Shown in pieces: positions 45,488 through 54,156 of a DNA stretch of 64,000 nucleotides. A program made the translations under genes and the position numbers. How positions within the stretch are numbered: position 1 is the stretch's first letter; every line of letters begins with the position of its first letter. The notes below the pieces were generated by a model that was given only the letters and a program-made list of their open reading frames with translations, was not told the origin of the DNA and ran no database searches. Source of the stretch: Sphingobacterium sp. GVS05A (lineage in GTDB: Bacteria > Bacteroidota > Bacteroidia > Sphingobacteriales > Sphingobacteriaceae); NCBI RefSeq assembly GCF_019969845.1, contig NZ_JAHXYR010000004.1:434001-498000 (forward strand), read 5' to 3'.

Positions 45488-46024
45488 TTAATTTACGCCA
45501 GGTCCAATAAGTTCAGTGGTAAGGCCTAAAAATCTCAGTAGATTTTTACTGTCAAAAATTAAAGTAGCATAATGTTTTCCCTTTTTAAAGGTAAGTTTTG
45601 AACCACCTGGAAAGGTACTTCCTTCCTCCATTTTTTGCGTTTTGGCTGCATATTTACTGAATTTAGCTGCGCTTTCCTTAAGTGTGGTTTTGTTCATCAC
45701 AAGATTAAAAGGCAAGCCCTCGACAACAAGTGCTTGATCTTCTGGGATATCAAAAAAGATTTCATTGATGGTATTATTTTTTCCAAGACTGGTATAGAGT
45801 TCCAGACCGGAATTGGTCAACCATTTGGCATATTTTTCTTCATTGGCATCTTCATAGTAGACCGTTTTCGCATTTAAAGCTGCTTCGATTTTTTGCACTG
45901 TCTGTGGGAAAATAAATTCTGAATCCTTGTTTAGGAGCGATTTTATTCCTGCATGGTTTTGCGAGAAAACGCTCATGGTCAATAGCAGGAAGAACATATT
46001 CAATGTTAGTGTTTTTATCATCAT
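45488..46024 (-). CDS. Exported protein of unknown function
   Basis: 178 residues from ATG 46024 with a signal peptide (about 1-21, ending VFSQ). The mature part contains an aspartate/lysine-rich beta pattern and a GGSKLTFKKGKHYATLIFDS hairpin. No catalytic motif or family recognised. It lies 60 bp downstream of the AadS-like gene on the same strand. Confidence 0.65.
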   Translation of the reverse strand: MMIKTLTLNMFFLLLTMSVFSQNHAGIKSLLNKDSEFIFPQTVQKIEAALNAKTVYYEDANEEKYAKWLTNSGLELYTSLGKNNTINEIFFDIPEDQALVVEGLPFNLVMNKTTLKESAAKFSKYAAKTQKMEEGSTFPGGSKLTFKKGKHYATLIFDSKNLLRFLGLTTELIGPGVN

Positions 46025-46085
46025 AGTGATCAATTTTAAGTTCTGGAAAATACAATAATTAAAGATATTAAAAAATTAATCAAAT

Positions 46086-46946
46086 TCATTTCGTCTTTAT
46101 GGCATTGAGATATATCCTGATATCCTGTTCGAGTTTTATAGGGTATGTATAACCCAATTTATTTGCTAGTTCCCTGCCAATTTCTGCGACAAGATCGGCC
46201 ATTGCGAATAGCGCCGTCCAATTTTCATTGATATCGCCAGCTGAAAAAGTCCGCATTACTTTTCCCCAGGTTTGCTCGGTCAGGTATTTTTTAAATAGGC
46301 GTCCATGTTTATTGGTTGTGATATTCCAATCATGCTGGCTAGCGATATACCACTCAATCAGCGGTACCAGATAATCGGTACGTATATTGTTTTCGGACAT
46401 AAATTTTGCATAAAAAATATCCTTTCTGACAAGACATTTGGCGACATAAGTACAGTCCCACCAAAAATCATTGAGTAGCTGTCTGAATTTTTGCTCGGTA
46501 GGTTTTTTTATGATTGACACCCGATAGGAGGGTTTTTGGATCTCTTCCGTTATCCCCTCTTTGTCAAGGAGTACTTGATAACCAATATCCCAATCTTCAC
46601 ATAACGGGCTTTGGCGTACCTCTTCCAAAAAATTAGGCTTACTATATAACTTAAAATCAACTTTTATGTGATCTGTATATAAAACCATTTTCATGGCATG
46701 TTTGCTATCAAAGTAGCTTTCATCCTCTTCAATCATGGCTATAGGAGAGCCAAAGTTATTTAGCCAATTCTTATCGGCGACATACGTGGTATTGTCATCA
46801 AATACAAGTTCGATGTCTAAATCACTTAATTCATCAACTGGTGCCAGTGGATTTACCAAGGAGCTGGTTAGGAGAACTGCCCGAATATCCGTATTGTTTT
46901 GTGCCCAATCCATAATCTGCTGTAATTTTTCTGCTCGAGTTTGCAT
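46086..46946 (-). CDS. AadS/AadE-type aminoglycoside 6-adenylyltransferase
   Basis: 286-residue nucleotidyltransferase of the streptomycin adenylyltransferase family, which inactivates streptomycin by adenylylation at position 6. The nucleotidyltransferase signature is LLTSSLVNPLAPVDELSDLDIELVF, with metal-binding acids in SDLDIEL (about 40-46); KVDFKLY supplies the third acidic residue. The C-terminal block WWDCTYVAKCLVRKDIFYAKF is typical. Length matches AadS of Bacteroides transposons. Chromosomal relatives are common in Sphingobacteriaceae and often give low-level or no resistance, so phenotype is uncertain. Confidence 0.87.
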   Translation of the reverse strand: MQTRAEKLQQIMDWAQNNTDIRAVLLTSSLVNPLAPVDELSDLDIELVFDDNTTYVADKNWLNNFGSPIAMIEEDESYFDSKHAMKMVLYTDHIKVDFKLYSKPNFLEEVRQSPLCEDWDIGYQVLLDKEGITEEIQKPSYRVSIIKKPTEQKFRQLLNDFWWDCTYVAKCLVRKDIFYAKFMSENNIRTDYLVPLIEWYIASQHDWNITTNKHGRLFKKYLTEQTWGKVMRTFSAGDINENWTALFAMADLVAEIGRELANKLGYTYPIKLEQDIRIYLNAIKTK

Positions 46947-47560
46947 ATTTTTAGTTTATTTATGGAGAATAATCCCGTTCATTTCTAAAGAAGCACGACT
47001 TACGGCCGTTGGCTTCGCAAAGGTGTCGGAACGACTAACATTAAAAATATACGAAAAATTTTTGTTTACCGGACAAGAGCATTTATTAATCAGCATGCAG
47101 AAGATGGCTGTCATCCTATTAAGCTTTTATTGATTTAAAGCATAGTCGATGAAAGCTATACAATCATTTTTAGGTAATTTGTAAGATTGGATTGACTATC
47201 CAGACCGAACTTCTGTTTGATTCGGTATTTGGCATCCGTACACTTTTGGGTTCTACGTGAAGTAAGTTGGCAGACTTCGCTTTCTGGCAGTAATTTGGTT
47301 ATAAATCAAGTTGATAGCAAAAATAGAGGGTGAAGATTAATGTCAAAAACATGTGGGGAGACATTAGTTCTTGAAATAGAGATTATAAATGATTACTAAT
47401 GACGGCATTATTTACTGGTATTAGTTTTTTATTGCTTTAATTTGCATTTTTTGCAATATTATGCAATAATATGCTTCTATTTTGATTTATTATTGATAGT
47501 TTTGTACGACTAAGCCTTGACAAGTCTATCGCTATACTATTTTAGTTTATCTCAAATTAT
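46947..47560. other. Long non-coding gap upstream of the MFS transporter
   Basis: About 610 bp between the divergent AadS-like and MFS genes. The right end holds TTGCAA-type operator motifs (47442-47466) and a -7 box TAGTTTTG (47497-47504). I see nothing recognisable in the remaining 480 bp. Confidence 0.5.
47442..47466. promoter_or_regulatory. TTGCAA-type operator upstream of the MFS gene
   Basis: TTGCAATATTATGCAA (47451-47466) is, in reverse complement, a 15/16 match to TTGCAAAATATTGCAA at 49409-49424 upstream of deoR. A second TTGCAT half-site lies at 47442-47447. It is 31 bp upstream of a -7 box at 47497. Confidence 0.6.
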
Positions 47561-48760
47561 ATGGAAATTAAATCATTACCCATTCGTCCGGATACAGCGA
47601 GAAATGCTGTCAGGTTTATCTTTTTTGTGTGTGGGTTGGGACTCGCCAGTTGGGCACCTGTCGTTCCTTATGTTAAGCAACGGCTTGGAATAGATGATGG
47701 TGTATTGGGACTTTTGATGCTTCTTATCGGCGGCGGAGCTCTTTTTATTATGCCATTTTCGACCATCCTTATGAATAAATTTGGAACAAGAAAAATTATC
47801 TTTCTTTCGGGCATCACACTCGCATTGATACTGCCGATGTTGTTAATTGCTAATTCCATCATAACAATGGGGATTACACTATTCTTTTTTGGTATGTGTA
47901 TGGGAGGAATAGAAGTTTCCGCAAATGCGCACTCTATTCTTATCCAGAAACTCTTTGATCGGCCGATCTTATCCGGTCTGCACGGTATCTTTAGTGTGGG
48001 AGGATTAACGGGGTCGCTCGGATTAGGACTGTTGATAAAGTTAGGGTTTCAGGCTACCTATGCCATGTTATTGATCTCCTTACTGATCGTTGTAATTATG
48101 TTCGTCATGTACCGTAGGTTGTATGCGCATGATGATGAAATACGCATTAATAATCATCATGATGACAAGAAAATGGCTGCAGGTCAGTCCAAATGGGCTG
48201 GTTGGTTCAATTTGCATGTTTTATTTCTGGGCATGCTCTGTTTTTGTGCTTATCTGTCCGAAGGTTCAATGCTGGATTGGAGTGCGGTATTTTTGCATGA
48301 GGAAAAAAATGCACCGCTTGAAATTGCGGGGATAGGATATGCTGCCTTTTCCATTGCCATGGCAACAATGCGACTTTTTGGCGATGTACTTGTTGTCCGG
48401 TTAGATCATCGGGTTGTTGTGGTCGGAGGGGGACTCTTAGCGGTATTCGGTTTGCTGGTAGCTGTTTTATCACCTTCTTATTGGGGTGCATTAGCCGGAT
48501 TTATCCTATTGGGCTTTGGTGCCGCTAATATTGTTCCGATTTTATTTAGTCATGCCGGAAATTTAAAAGGGGTTGGGGCATCAGCAAGTATTCCGGTTAT
48601 GTCTACATTGGGTCACTCGGGACAGTTGTTGGGCCCCGCCTTGTTGGGTGGAGTTGCCCAATTTTATGGAATTTCAGTCTCGCTTATCGTCGTTGCTTTT
48701 CTTATGCTTTCACTTTCCGTGTCTTATTGGACTTATTGGAAATTCCAGGCTAGAAGATAA
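47561..48760 (+). CDS. MFS transporter (YbjJ-like, sugar/metabolite type)
   Basis: 399-residue major facilitator with 12 predicted helices. Signature blocks are ASWAPVVPYVKQRLGIDDGVLGLLMLLIGGGALF at the start and the A-loop motif MNKFGTRKIIF. It resembles YbjJ and fucose-permease-like carriers; the substrate is unknown. A shared operator motif and position suggest that it belongs with the downstream HAD phosphatase and DeoR regulator. Confidence 0.88.
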   Translation: MEIKSLPIRPDTARNAVRFIFFVCGLGLASWAPVVPYVKQRLGIDDGVLGLLMLLIGGGALFIMPFSTILMNKFGTRKIIFLSGITLALILPMLLIANSIITMGITLFFFGMCMGGIEVSANAHSILIQKLFDRPILSGLHGIFSVGGLTGSLGLGLLIKLGFQATYAMLLISLLIVVIMFVMYRRLYAHDDEIRINNHHDDKKMAAGQSKWAGWFNLHVLFLGMLCFCAYLSEGSMLDWSAVFLHEEKNAPLEIAGIGYAAFSIAMATMRLFGDVLVVRLDHRVVVVGGGLLAVFGLLVAVLSPSYWGALAGFILLGFGAANIVPILFSHAGNLKGVGASASIPVMSTLGHSGQLLGPALLGGVAQFYGISVSLIVVAFLMLSLSVSYWTYWKFQARR

Positions 48761-48773
48761 ATTCTTGCAAAAC

Positions 48774-48812
48774 TATAGCTGGGCAATTACCTCTTGTGAT
48801 TGGCCAGCTATA
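48774..48812. terminator. Bidirectional hairpin
   Basis: A 9-bp stem (48774-48782 / 48804-48812), continued by four more pairs after a G-G mismatch, lies between the convergent MFS and HAD genes. Confidence 0.6.
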
Positions 48813-48817
48813 AATAC

Positions 48818-49369
48818 TCAGTTGAACGTTTTATTTTGCAGGTCAGCAACAAAAAAACGATATGCATCAGTCCAGTTCTTCAACCGTTCAAATCGGTGCT
48901 CATTGACATTGTGAAATGTATTAAACATAAGCCCTTTTCCAGAAAAACTGTCTAGATTCTTTAGATGATCGTCAATAAGAAAATCGGTGTCGATAATACC
49001 TTTATTCCCACAGAATACGATGTTCTTCCACGAAATAAATGGAAAATATTCCTGTAGCCATTCCCGTTTCTCTAAAAGACTATTGGGAAATTCCATTGCG
49101 GCAGATACGACAAAAATCTCATAATAGTTTTGTAATTCCTTCACCACGTCTTGTGCATCTTGTGCAACAGGAATACTACGGAAAAAACCTGGTGTATGCA
49201 AATACCGTAAGACTGCCGTCTGATCAGGTAAACAATCTGCTTCCTTCAGCCCTACGATATCGTTTTCATTTATCCGTATACCCGTTTCTTCAAAATAATG
49301 TGAAAGATAGTGCCGTTGGATGTCTGCAAGTACACCGTCCATATCAATGGAAATTGTCTTTTTTATCAT
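48818..49369 (-). CDS. HAD-family 5'(3')-deoxyribonucleotidase-like phosphatase
   Basis: 183 residues from ATG 49369, which places the nucleophile motif SIDMDGVLAD at the N-terminus as expected; the open frame upstream is not family-like. The DxDG motif, VVSAA (motif II) and DFLIDDHLKNL (motif IV) fit the NT5C group that dephosphorylates deoxynucleotides, although sugar-phosphate or other substrates are possible. It is divergent from the DeoR regulator; its -33 region overlaps the TTGCAA operator. Confidence 0.88.
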   Translation of the reverse strand: MIKKTISIDMDGVLADIQRHYLSHYFEETGIRINENDIVGLKEADCLPDQTAVLRYLHTPGFFRSIPVAQDAQDVVKELQNYYEIFVVSAAMEFPNSLLEKREWLQEYFPFISWKNIVFCGNKGIIDTDFLIDDHLKNLDSFSGKGLMFNTFHNVNEHRFERLKNWTDAYRFFVADLQNKTFN

Positions 49370-49391
49370 AAGTTTTATCTTTATTATTGCA

Positions 49392-49424
49392 CAAATGTAA
49401 TTATATAATTGCAAAATATTGCAA
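49392..49424 (-). promoter_or_regulatory. HAD gene promoter overlapping a TTGCAA-type operator
   Basis: On the minus strand TACATTTG (49392-49399) is a -7 match, with TTG 22 bp upstream (49422-49424) lying inside TTGCAAAATATTGCAA (49409-49424). A further GCAAATTTTTGCAA copy follows at 49430-49443 on the side of deoR. Confidence 0.6.
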
Positions 49425-49479
49425 TTATAGCAAATTTTTGCAATTTATTTTATTCTGGTAAATCTATATATTTGTTCCT

Positions 49480-50226
49480 ATGCTAAAGTACGATCGTCTG
49501 CAAACCATTTTAGATATCACCAATAGGGAGGGCTCGGTTTCATTTCAAACCTTGAGCAAAAAGCTTTCGGTATCCGAAGATACCATACGGAGAGATATCA
49601 AGGAATTGAATGACCGGGATCTTCTTCGCGCAGTACGGGGTGGAGCTCACAGCATTGTGCAAAAAAAATATCATTATCGTGATCGCGAGAAAGCAGGGTT
49701 GGAACAGAAAAAGATTATTGCACAAAAAGCTTTATCATTAATAAAAGATGATCAGGTACTTTTTTTCGATGGGGGTACATCTATCCTGGAGTTGACTAAA
49801 ATTTTACCAAAGGATCTTAAAGTCACTATCATTACAAATAGTTTTCCTGTCGCGAGTGTGATCGAAGACCATCCTTTGATCGATATCATATTTTTGGGAG
49901 GCCGACTTTATAAGTCCGCCTTTACCACTTTTGGCAATACTACGTTGGAAAGCATTGCCAATTTTAAAGCTGATTTATACTTTTTGGGCGTTTGTTCAAT
50001 TACTCCTGAAAATTTGTCCTGTAATTATCAGGAAGATGCTGAAACGAAACGTGCAATGATGAAACAGAGTGTTCGCATCGTTGGATTGTGTACTTCCGAT
50101 AAATTTGATACGGAGTCAAACTTTATCATCGATAAAACCAAAAAGCTTGATATCATTGTGACAGAACATGAATCAACGAGCCCTCAGATGCGTAAATATA
50201 TCGCTCAGGGGATTGAGCTGCTTTAG
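49480..50226 (+). CDS. DeoR-family transcriptional repressor
   Basis: 248 residues: N-terminal DeoR helix-turn-helix (about 5-60; GSVSFQTLSKKLSVSEDTIRRDIKELNDRDLLRAVRGGAH) and C-terminal DeoRC sensor domain (about 75-230) with the FDGGTSILEL and GGRLY blocks that bind a phosphorylated sugar or nucleoside. Control of the divergent HAD gene and the MFS transporter is proposed from the shared TTGCAA-type motif. A TATATTTG at 49467-49474 would give an almost leaderless mRNA. Confidence 0.93.
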   Translation: MLKYDRLQTILDITNREGSVSFQTLSKKLSVSEDTIRRDIKELNDRDLLRAVRGGAHSIVQKKYHYRDREKAGLEQKKIIAQKALSLIKDDQVLFFDGGTSILELTKILPKDLKVTIITNSFPVASVIEDHPLIDIIFLGGRLYKSAFTTFGNTTLESIANFKADLYFLGVCSITPENLSCNYQEDAETKRAMMKQSVRIVGLCTSDKFDTESNFIIDKTKKLDIIVTEHESTSPQMRKYIAQGIELL

Positions 50227-50269
50227 ACAAACAATGATGTCGCAGTTTTTTTGCTACATCATTGTTTGT
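50227..50269. terminator. Bidirectional terminator
   Basis: A 14-bp perfect stem (50227-50240 / 50256-50269), plus inner GCA/TGC pairing, encloses a T-rich loop between the convergent deoR and yceI genes. Confidence 0.75.
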
Positions 50270-50277
50270 TATCATAG

Positions 50278-50844
50278 CTATTTTGCGGCTTTGATCTGAA
50301 TGTCCAATGTAAATTCGTCCTCAATAGCCCGATTCCCGAGGTCAGAGAAAAAGCTGGCCGAACGATATTGGATATCAAAATCCAATCGATTTACCTTTAC
50401 ACCTAATGCTTCAGCCGAAAGTCCGTCAGCGGTGCTGGTTACCTTTGCGGGAAAAGATATCGCTTTTGTTTTGTTTTTAATGGTAAGATTCCCTGTGATT
50501 ATTGGAGTAGCCTTGCTGTTATCCACTTTGCTGATAACGAATTTTGCTGTTGGATACTTCGGTACATCAAAGAAATCTTCATTTTTAAGATGGCCAGTTA
50601 GTTTTGGCGCATCAGTACATGCCATCGAATTCATATCAATGGTAAATCCACCACCGGTAATTTTACCTTTATCTGTTTGGATCGTTCCGTCTTTCAAGGC
50701 AATAGTACCAACATGACCACCGACGACTTTCTTCGCATCCCATTTGATTATTGATGATTGTGTACTGACTTTATACGTTGTTTTTTGCGCAAAAGCAAAG
50801 GAAGTACTGCAAATAATAGCAATGAATAATAAGGTTCTTTTCAT
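50278..50844 (-). CDS. YceI-family periplasmic lipid-binding protein
   Basis: 188 residues with a signal peptide (about 1-19; FAFAQ). The lipocalin-like YceI barrel starts VSTQSSIIKWDAKKVVGGHVGTIALKDG and includes HLKNEDFFDVPKYPTAKFVIS. YceI proteins bind isoprenoid lipids in the periplasm; the physiological role is unclear. A minus-strand TATATTTG (50865-50872) with CAAA 18 bp away is a good promoter. Confidence 0.94.
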   Translation of the reverse strand: MKRTLLFIAIICSTSFAFAQKTTYKVSTQSSIIKWDAKKVVGGHVGTIALKDGTIQTDKGKITGGGFTIDMNSMACTDAPKLTGHLKNEDFFDVPKYPTAKFVISKVDNSKATPIITGNLTIKNKTKAISFPAKVTSTADGLSAEALGVKVNRLDFDIQYRSASFFSDLGNRAIEDEFTLDIQIKAAK

Positions 50845-51063
50845 AGAGATGATTTGTTTAAAATCAAATATACAAGAAAGTAGGCATATTCAAATGAGTA
50901 AGGTAATGATTATATAAACGATAGTTTTAAATCAATGATTGTAACCATTCCTAAAAAAAATGGGTAGATTTTTATGACATGATTTATTCTGTAAAATTAG
51001 GAAATATTAGCTCCTAACCCGTATAAAGTTGGCCAGGAGGGGAGCTTATCCATTGTAGGAATA

Positions 51064-51633
51064 TTATCTTTTAAGCGGTCCAATATATTTATAGCTATTG
51101 ATGAATATGCCAGTCGGGGTTGCCTTTGAGTCGAGGAAGACAAGTTCCTGGGCGTACACCTTATCTGAGAGTAGGCGCTTGCCATGTCCCAGCAAAACGG
51201 GGTAGGTAATGAGCACCACTTCGTCGACGAGACCCTGCTCAAGTAATAGAGAGGTCAGTGTAGAACTACCTACAACAATCAGATCGGGACCATCCATTGA
51301 CTTGAGGGCATGAATCGCGGCGACAATGTCTTCTTCCAAATTTTTTACTGGCCCCCAGGTTAGACTGTCGGGACGGTGTGTTGCGACATATTTCGTTGCA
51401 GCATTTATGGCATTGGCCATAGGGAAATCTCCCGCATTGGGCCAGAAGCCACTAAAGATATCATAAGTCTGACGACCTAAAAGAAGGTCGAAGTCTGAGC
51501 CATATGCCTGAAAGAGCATTTCCGCTCCTGCGGGACTTCTATAGGCAGTTGTCCATGCGCCATAGGCGTAATCTCCATCGTGTTCGATGATGCCATCAAG
51601 GGAGATGTGTTCGAAAATTCTGATCTTTCTCAT
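51064..51633 (-). CDS. Dihydrofolate-reductase-like protein (RibD C-terminal domain family)
   Basis: 189 residues with the YwjB/YyaP-type fold: ISLDGIIEHDGDYAYGAW, LLLGRQTYDIFSGFWP, VGSSTLTSLLLEQGLVDEVVLITYPVLLGHGKRLL. These proteins share the RibD reductase fold and probably use NADPH; the substrate is not known, and they are not true FolA enzymes. It stands alone, with a minus-strand TAAATTTG box (51659-51666) upstream. Confidence 0.88.
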   Translation of the reverse strand: MRKIRIFEHISLDGIIEHDGDYAYGAWTTAYRSPAGAEMLFQAYGSDFDLLLGRQTYDIFSGFWPNAGDFPMANAINAATKYVATHRPDSLTWGPVKNLEEDIVAAIHALKSMDGPDLIVVGSSTLTSLLLEQGLVDEVVLITYPVLLGHGKRLLSDKVYAQELVFLDSKATPTGIFINSYKYIGPLKR

Positions 51634-51910
51634 TGTTTCAAGTGTTTGATTATCAATTCAAATTTAGTGAAGTTTAGAAGCACGGATGAGGTGCAATTGC
51701 GACAATATAAGGGGGTAAAACCTTTATGTCAATCTGCTGTTTTTAGTAATAATTACGAATTGTCCGAAGGTCGATTTAATATGATTTACGAACAAAATAC
51801 GGAAATGTATAAAAATATGTAGAACTTTAATCCTGCAGATACCGGTGCATGTGGATTTTAAATCTCCCTGTGCCAACGGTACATTCGGCGATGTAAAAAA
51901 AGATACGCGT

Positions 51911-52654
51911 ATGGAATTTTCACCTTTCAACAACGTTGTTAAACTTTGTCTTCAGGGTATGAGTATGGAAGAAGCCAAGCATACTGAAGAAGCCCTTAGC
52001 TTATTTATGCAAGCTTGGAACGAAGCCACAGACGATCACGAACACTTTCTTGCGGCTTATTATATTGCTAGGAATCAAGAGGCTATTTCCGACAGATTGA
52101 CATGGTTGGAGGCGGCCTTGAGCCATGCATTAAAACTAAATGATGATACGGTTAAGAGTGCTTTGCCAAATCTTTATTTGAACCTGGCCAAATGCTATGA
52201 AGCGCTGGGGGATAGTGATAAGTCTCATGGATATGCTGATTTGGCTGCAGTCTTGGGTGAAAAACCATCAGATACCGGTCCTTTTTATCATGGTACAAGA
52301 GCTGATTTACCAGTGGGTGCGCTATTGACAGCGGGAGGTAATTCCAACTATCAATCTGAACTTACCATGAATCATATTTATTTCACCGCATTAGTTAACG
52401 GAGCCGGACTCGCAGCGGCTTTGGCAAAAGGCGATGGTCGCGAACGTGTTTATATTATTGAACCAATGGGAAGCTATGAAAATGATCCAAATCTAACAGA
52501 TAAAAAATTCCCAGGTAACCCGACGCGTTCTTATCGTTCCACAATGGCATTGAAAATCATCGGTGAAGTAAGCGACTGGGTCAGACCGAGCCCCGAAGAG
52601 CTTCAGCGGTTCCGTGAACGTGTGGCGAAGGGCAATGGAGAAATAATCAATTAA
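51911..52654 (+). CDS. arr: Arr-type rifamycin ADP-ribosyltransferase with N-terminal helical repeat domain
   Basis: 247 residues from ATG 51911 (a GTG 22 codons upstream is less convincing). The N-terminal 120 residues are alpha-helical and TPR-like (EEALSLFMQAWNEATDDHEHFLAAYYIAR; NLYLNLAKCYEALGDSDKSHGYADLA). The C-terminal part (124-247) is a full Arr domain: FYHGTRADLPVGALLTAGG, NHIYFTALVNGAGLAAALAKGDGRERVYIIEP, NDPNLTDKKFPGNPTRSYR. Arr inactivates rifampicin by ADP-ribosylation of the C23 hydroxyl using NAD. The minimal Arr is about 140 residues, so the helical half is an extra module. Confidence 0.92.
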   Translation: MEFSPFNNVVKLCLQGMSMEEAKHTEEALSLFMQAWNEATDDHEHFLAAYYIARNQEAISDRLTWLEAALSHALKLNDDTVKSALPNLYLNLAKCYEALGDSDKSHGYADLAAVLGEKPSDTGPFYHGTRADLPVGALLTAGGNSNYQSELTMNHIYFTALVNGAGLAAALAKGDGRERVYIIEPMGSYENDPNLTDKKFPGNPTRSYRSTMALKIIGEVSDWVRPSPEELQRFRERVAKGNGEIIN

Positions 52655-52962
52655 ATGCAAGAGGCATATTACCTGTCCAATATTTAGATAATGCTAGATT
52701 GGTGCTTCTAAAGAAAGCTCATGAAGATGATCAGGGGCTATGAGATTGATTTTGAAAGGGATTAAAATTTGAAAGGGATCAAATTGACTGTTCAGAGCGG
52801 TTGACCAAGAACATTTTGCGATTTTCATTGTTTGTTCAATGTCAATAATGCCTGAAAGATTCTTTTTTTCGGACAAATCCCCATTAACTTCGCACAACGT
52901 GGTAAATGGATCTTATTTATTGATAATTTGGATCCAATTGGTATTTTATAAAAAACAAAAGA
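52655..52962. other. Non-coding gap with a short tandem repeat
   Basis: Between arr and the alcohol dehydrogenase. It contains two 17-bp copies of TTTGAAAGGGATYAAAW (52751-52767 and 52768-52784). A 67-codon minus-strand frame (52694-52897) spans it but has no support. No promoter is clear. Confidence 0.45.
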
Positions 52963-54018
52963 ATGATTAAATCGAAAGGTTACGCGGCGAAGGACGGCAA
53001 TTCCCCGCTTGAATATTGGGAATTTGAAAGAAGAGAACTTGGCTCAAATGATGTGCTAATCGATATCTTGTATAGTGGTATTTGCCATTCAGATATTCAC
53101 CAGGTGCATGATGAGTGGGGTGGGACACAATATCCAATTGTTCCGGGGCATGAGATCGTTGGCCGCATCAGTGCGGTAGGCAGTGCGGTGACCAAGTTTA
53201 AAAAAGGTGATCTAGCCGGTGTTGGTTGTATGGTGGCATCCTGTGGTGAGTGCGATAATTGTAAATCGGATCAGCAACAGTTTTGTTCGGAGAAGAAAAC
53301 GGTGTGGACTTATAATAGCACGGATGTGATGCACGATCACTCTTGCACCTATGGTGGGTATAGCGATAATATTGTGGCTGATGCAGACTTTGTCTTACAT
53401 GTGCCGGAATCGCTTGATATCAAAAAGGTGGCTCCTTTACTTTGTGCGGGGATCACCACTTACTCGCCCTTGAAACGATGGAATATCAGCAAGGGGCATA
53501 AAGTTGGCGTGCTAGGGTTAGGTGGTTTAGGCCACATGGCAGTGAAGATCGCTGTCGCCATGGGAGCTGAAGTTACGATGATTAGCCATTCGCCCCGTAA
53601 AAAAGCAGATGCGGCGCTGTTAGGTGCCCAGAAGTTTTTAAATACGCATGAGTCTTCGGAGTTGAAGGAGTTTTCAGCCTATTTTGATTTTATCATAGAC
53701 ACCGTATCGGCACCTCATGATTATAATCTCTATTTGGCATTGTTAAAAACCAAAGGTGTATACATCTGTGTTGGTATCCCAGCAGCGCCAATGGAAATTA
53801 ACGGACGATCGATTATGGGAGGAAATAAAATTTTGACGGCTTCAAGTATTGGTGGTATACAGGAAACACAGGATATGCTTGATTTTTGTGCTGAACATAA
53901 TATCCTTCCAGAAACCGAATTGATTGACATTGATTATGTGAACGAGGCTTACCAACGTGTATTGGACAGTGATGTAAAATACCGGTTTGTCATTGATATG
54001 GCTTCATTAAATAAATAG
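52963..54018 (+). CDS. Zinc-dependent alcohol dehydrogenase (YahK/CAD type)
   Basis: 351 residues. Catalytic zinc ligands are in GICHSDIHQVHDEW and GHEIVG; the structural zinc cysteines are in CGECDNCKSDQQQFC. The Rossmann motif is GLGGLGHMAVKIA (about 182-194), followed by SHSPRK, which favours NADPH. YahK-like members reduce a wide range of aldehydes to alcohols. It is a single gene, closed by an IS remnant downstream. Confidence 0.93.
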   Translation: MIKSKGYAAKDGNSPLEYWEFERRELGSNDVLIDILYSGICHSDIHQVHDEWGGTQYPIVPGHEIVGRISAVGSAVTKFKKGDLAGVGCMVASCGECDNCKSDQQQFCSEKKTVWTYNSTDVMHDHSCTYGGYSDNIVADADFVLHVPESLDIKKVAPLLCAGITTYSPLKRWNISKGHKVGVLGLGGLGHMAVKIAVAMGAEVTMISHSPRKKADAALLGAQKFLNTHESSELKEFSAYFDFIIDTVSAPHDYNLYLALLKTKGVYICVGIPAAPMEINGRSIMGGNKILTASSIGGIQETQDMLDFCAEHNILPETELIDIDYVNEAYQRVLDSDVKYRFVIDMASLNK

Positions 54019-54059
54019 TGTCAACAACATAAAAAAATAGGAGTCGTCCACTATTGAAG

Positions 54060-54156
54060 TGAACCTCAAAAGTTAGACGGATTAACAAAATTAAGTTTTT
54101 TGTACTAGAGCTCGGTATTCCACCGGGCTCTTTCCATTTAACCTATGTTTTATTCT
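54060..54156 (-). mobile_element. Remnant of an IS3-family (IS150-like) element
   Basis: The last 21 codons of an IS3-type transposase OrfB remain on the minus strand: RIKHRLNGKSPVEYRALVQK plus a terminal T and stop (54091-54156). The pattern RIKxxLxGxSPVEYR is characteristic of the OrfB C-terminus. Beyond the stop, TGAACCTCAAAAGTTAGACG (54060-54079) resembles the terminal inverted repeat of this group. The frame is lost immediately upstream, and no second end was found. Confidence 0.75.

Noticed and set aside
52694..52897. 67-codon minus-strand frame between arr and the alcohol dehydrogenase
   Set aside because: It looks moderately protein-like but has no recognisable family, promoter or partner, and spans a tandem repeat.
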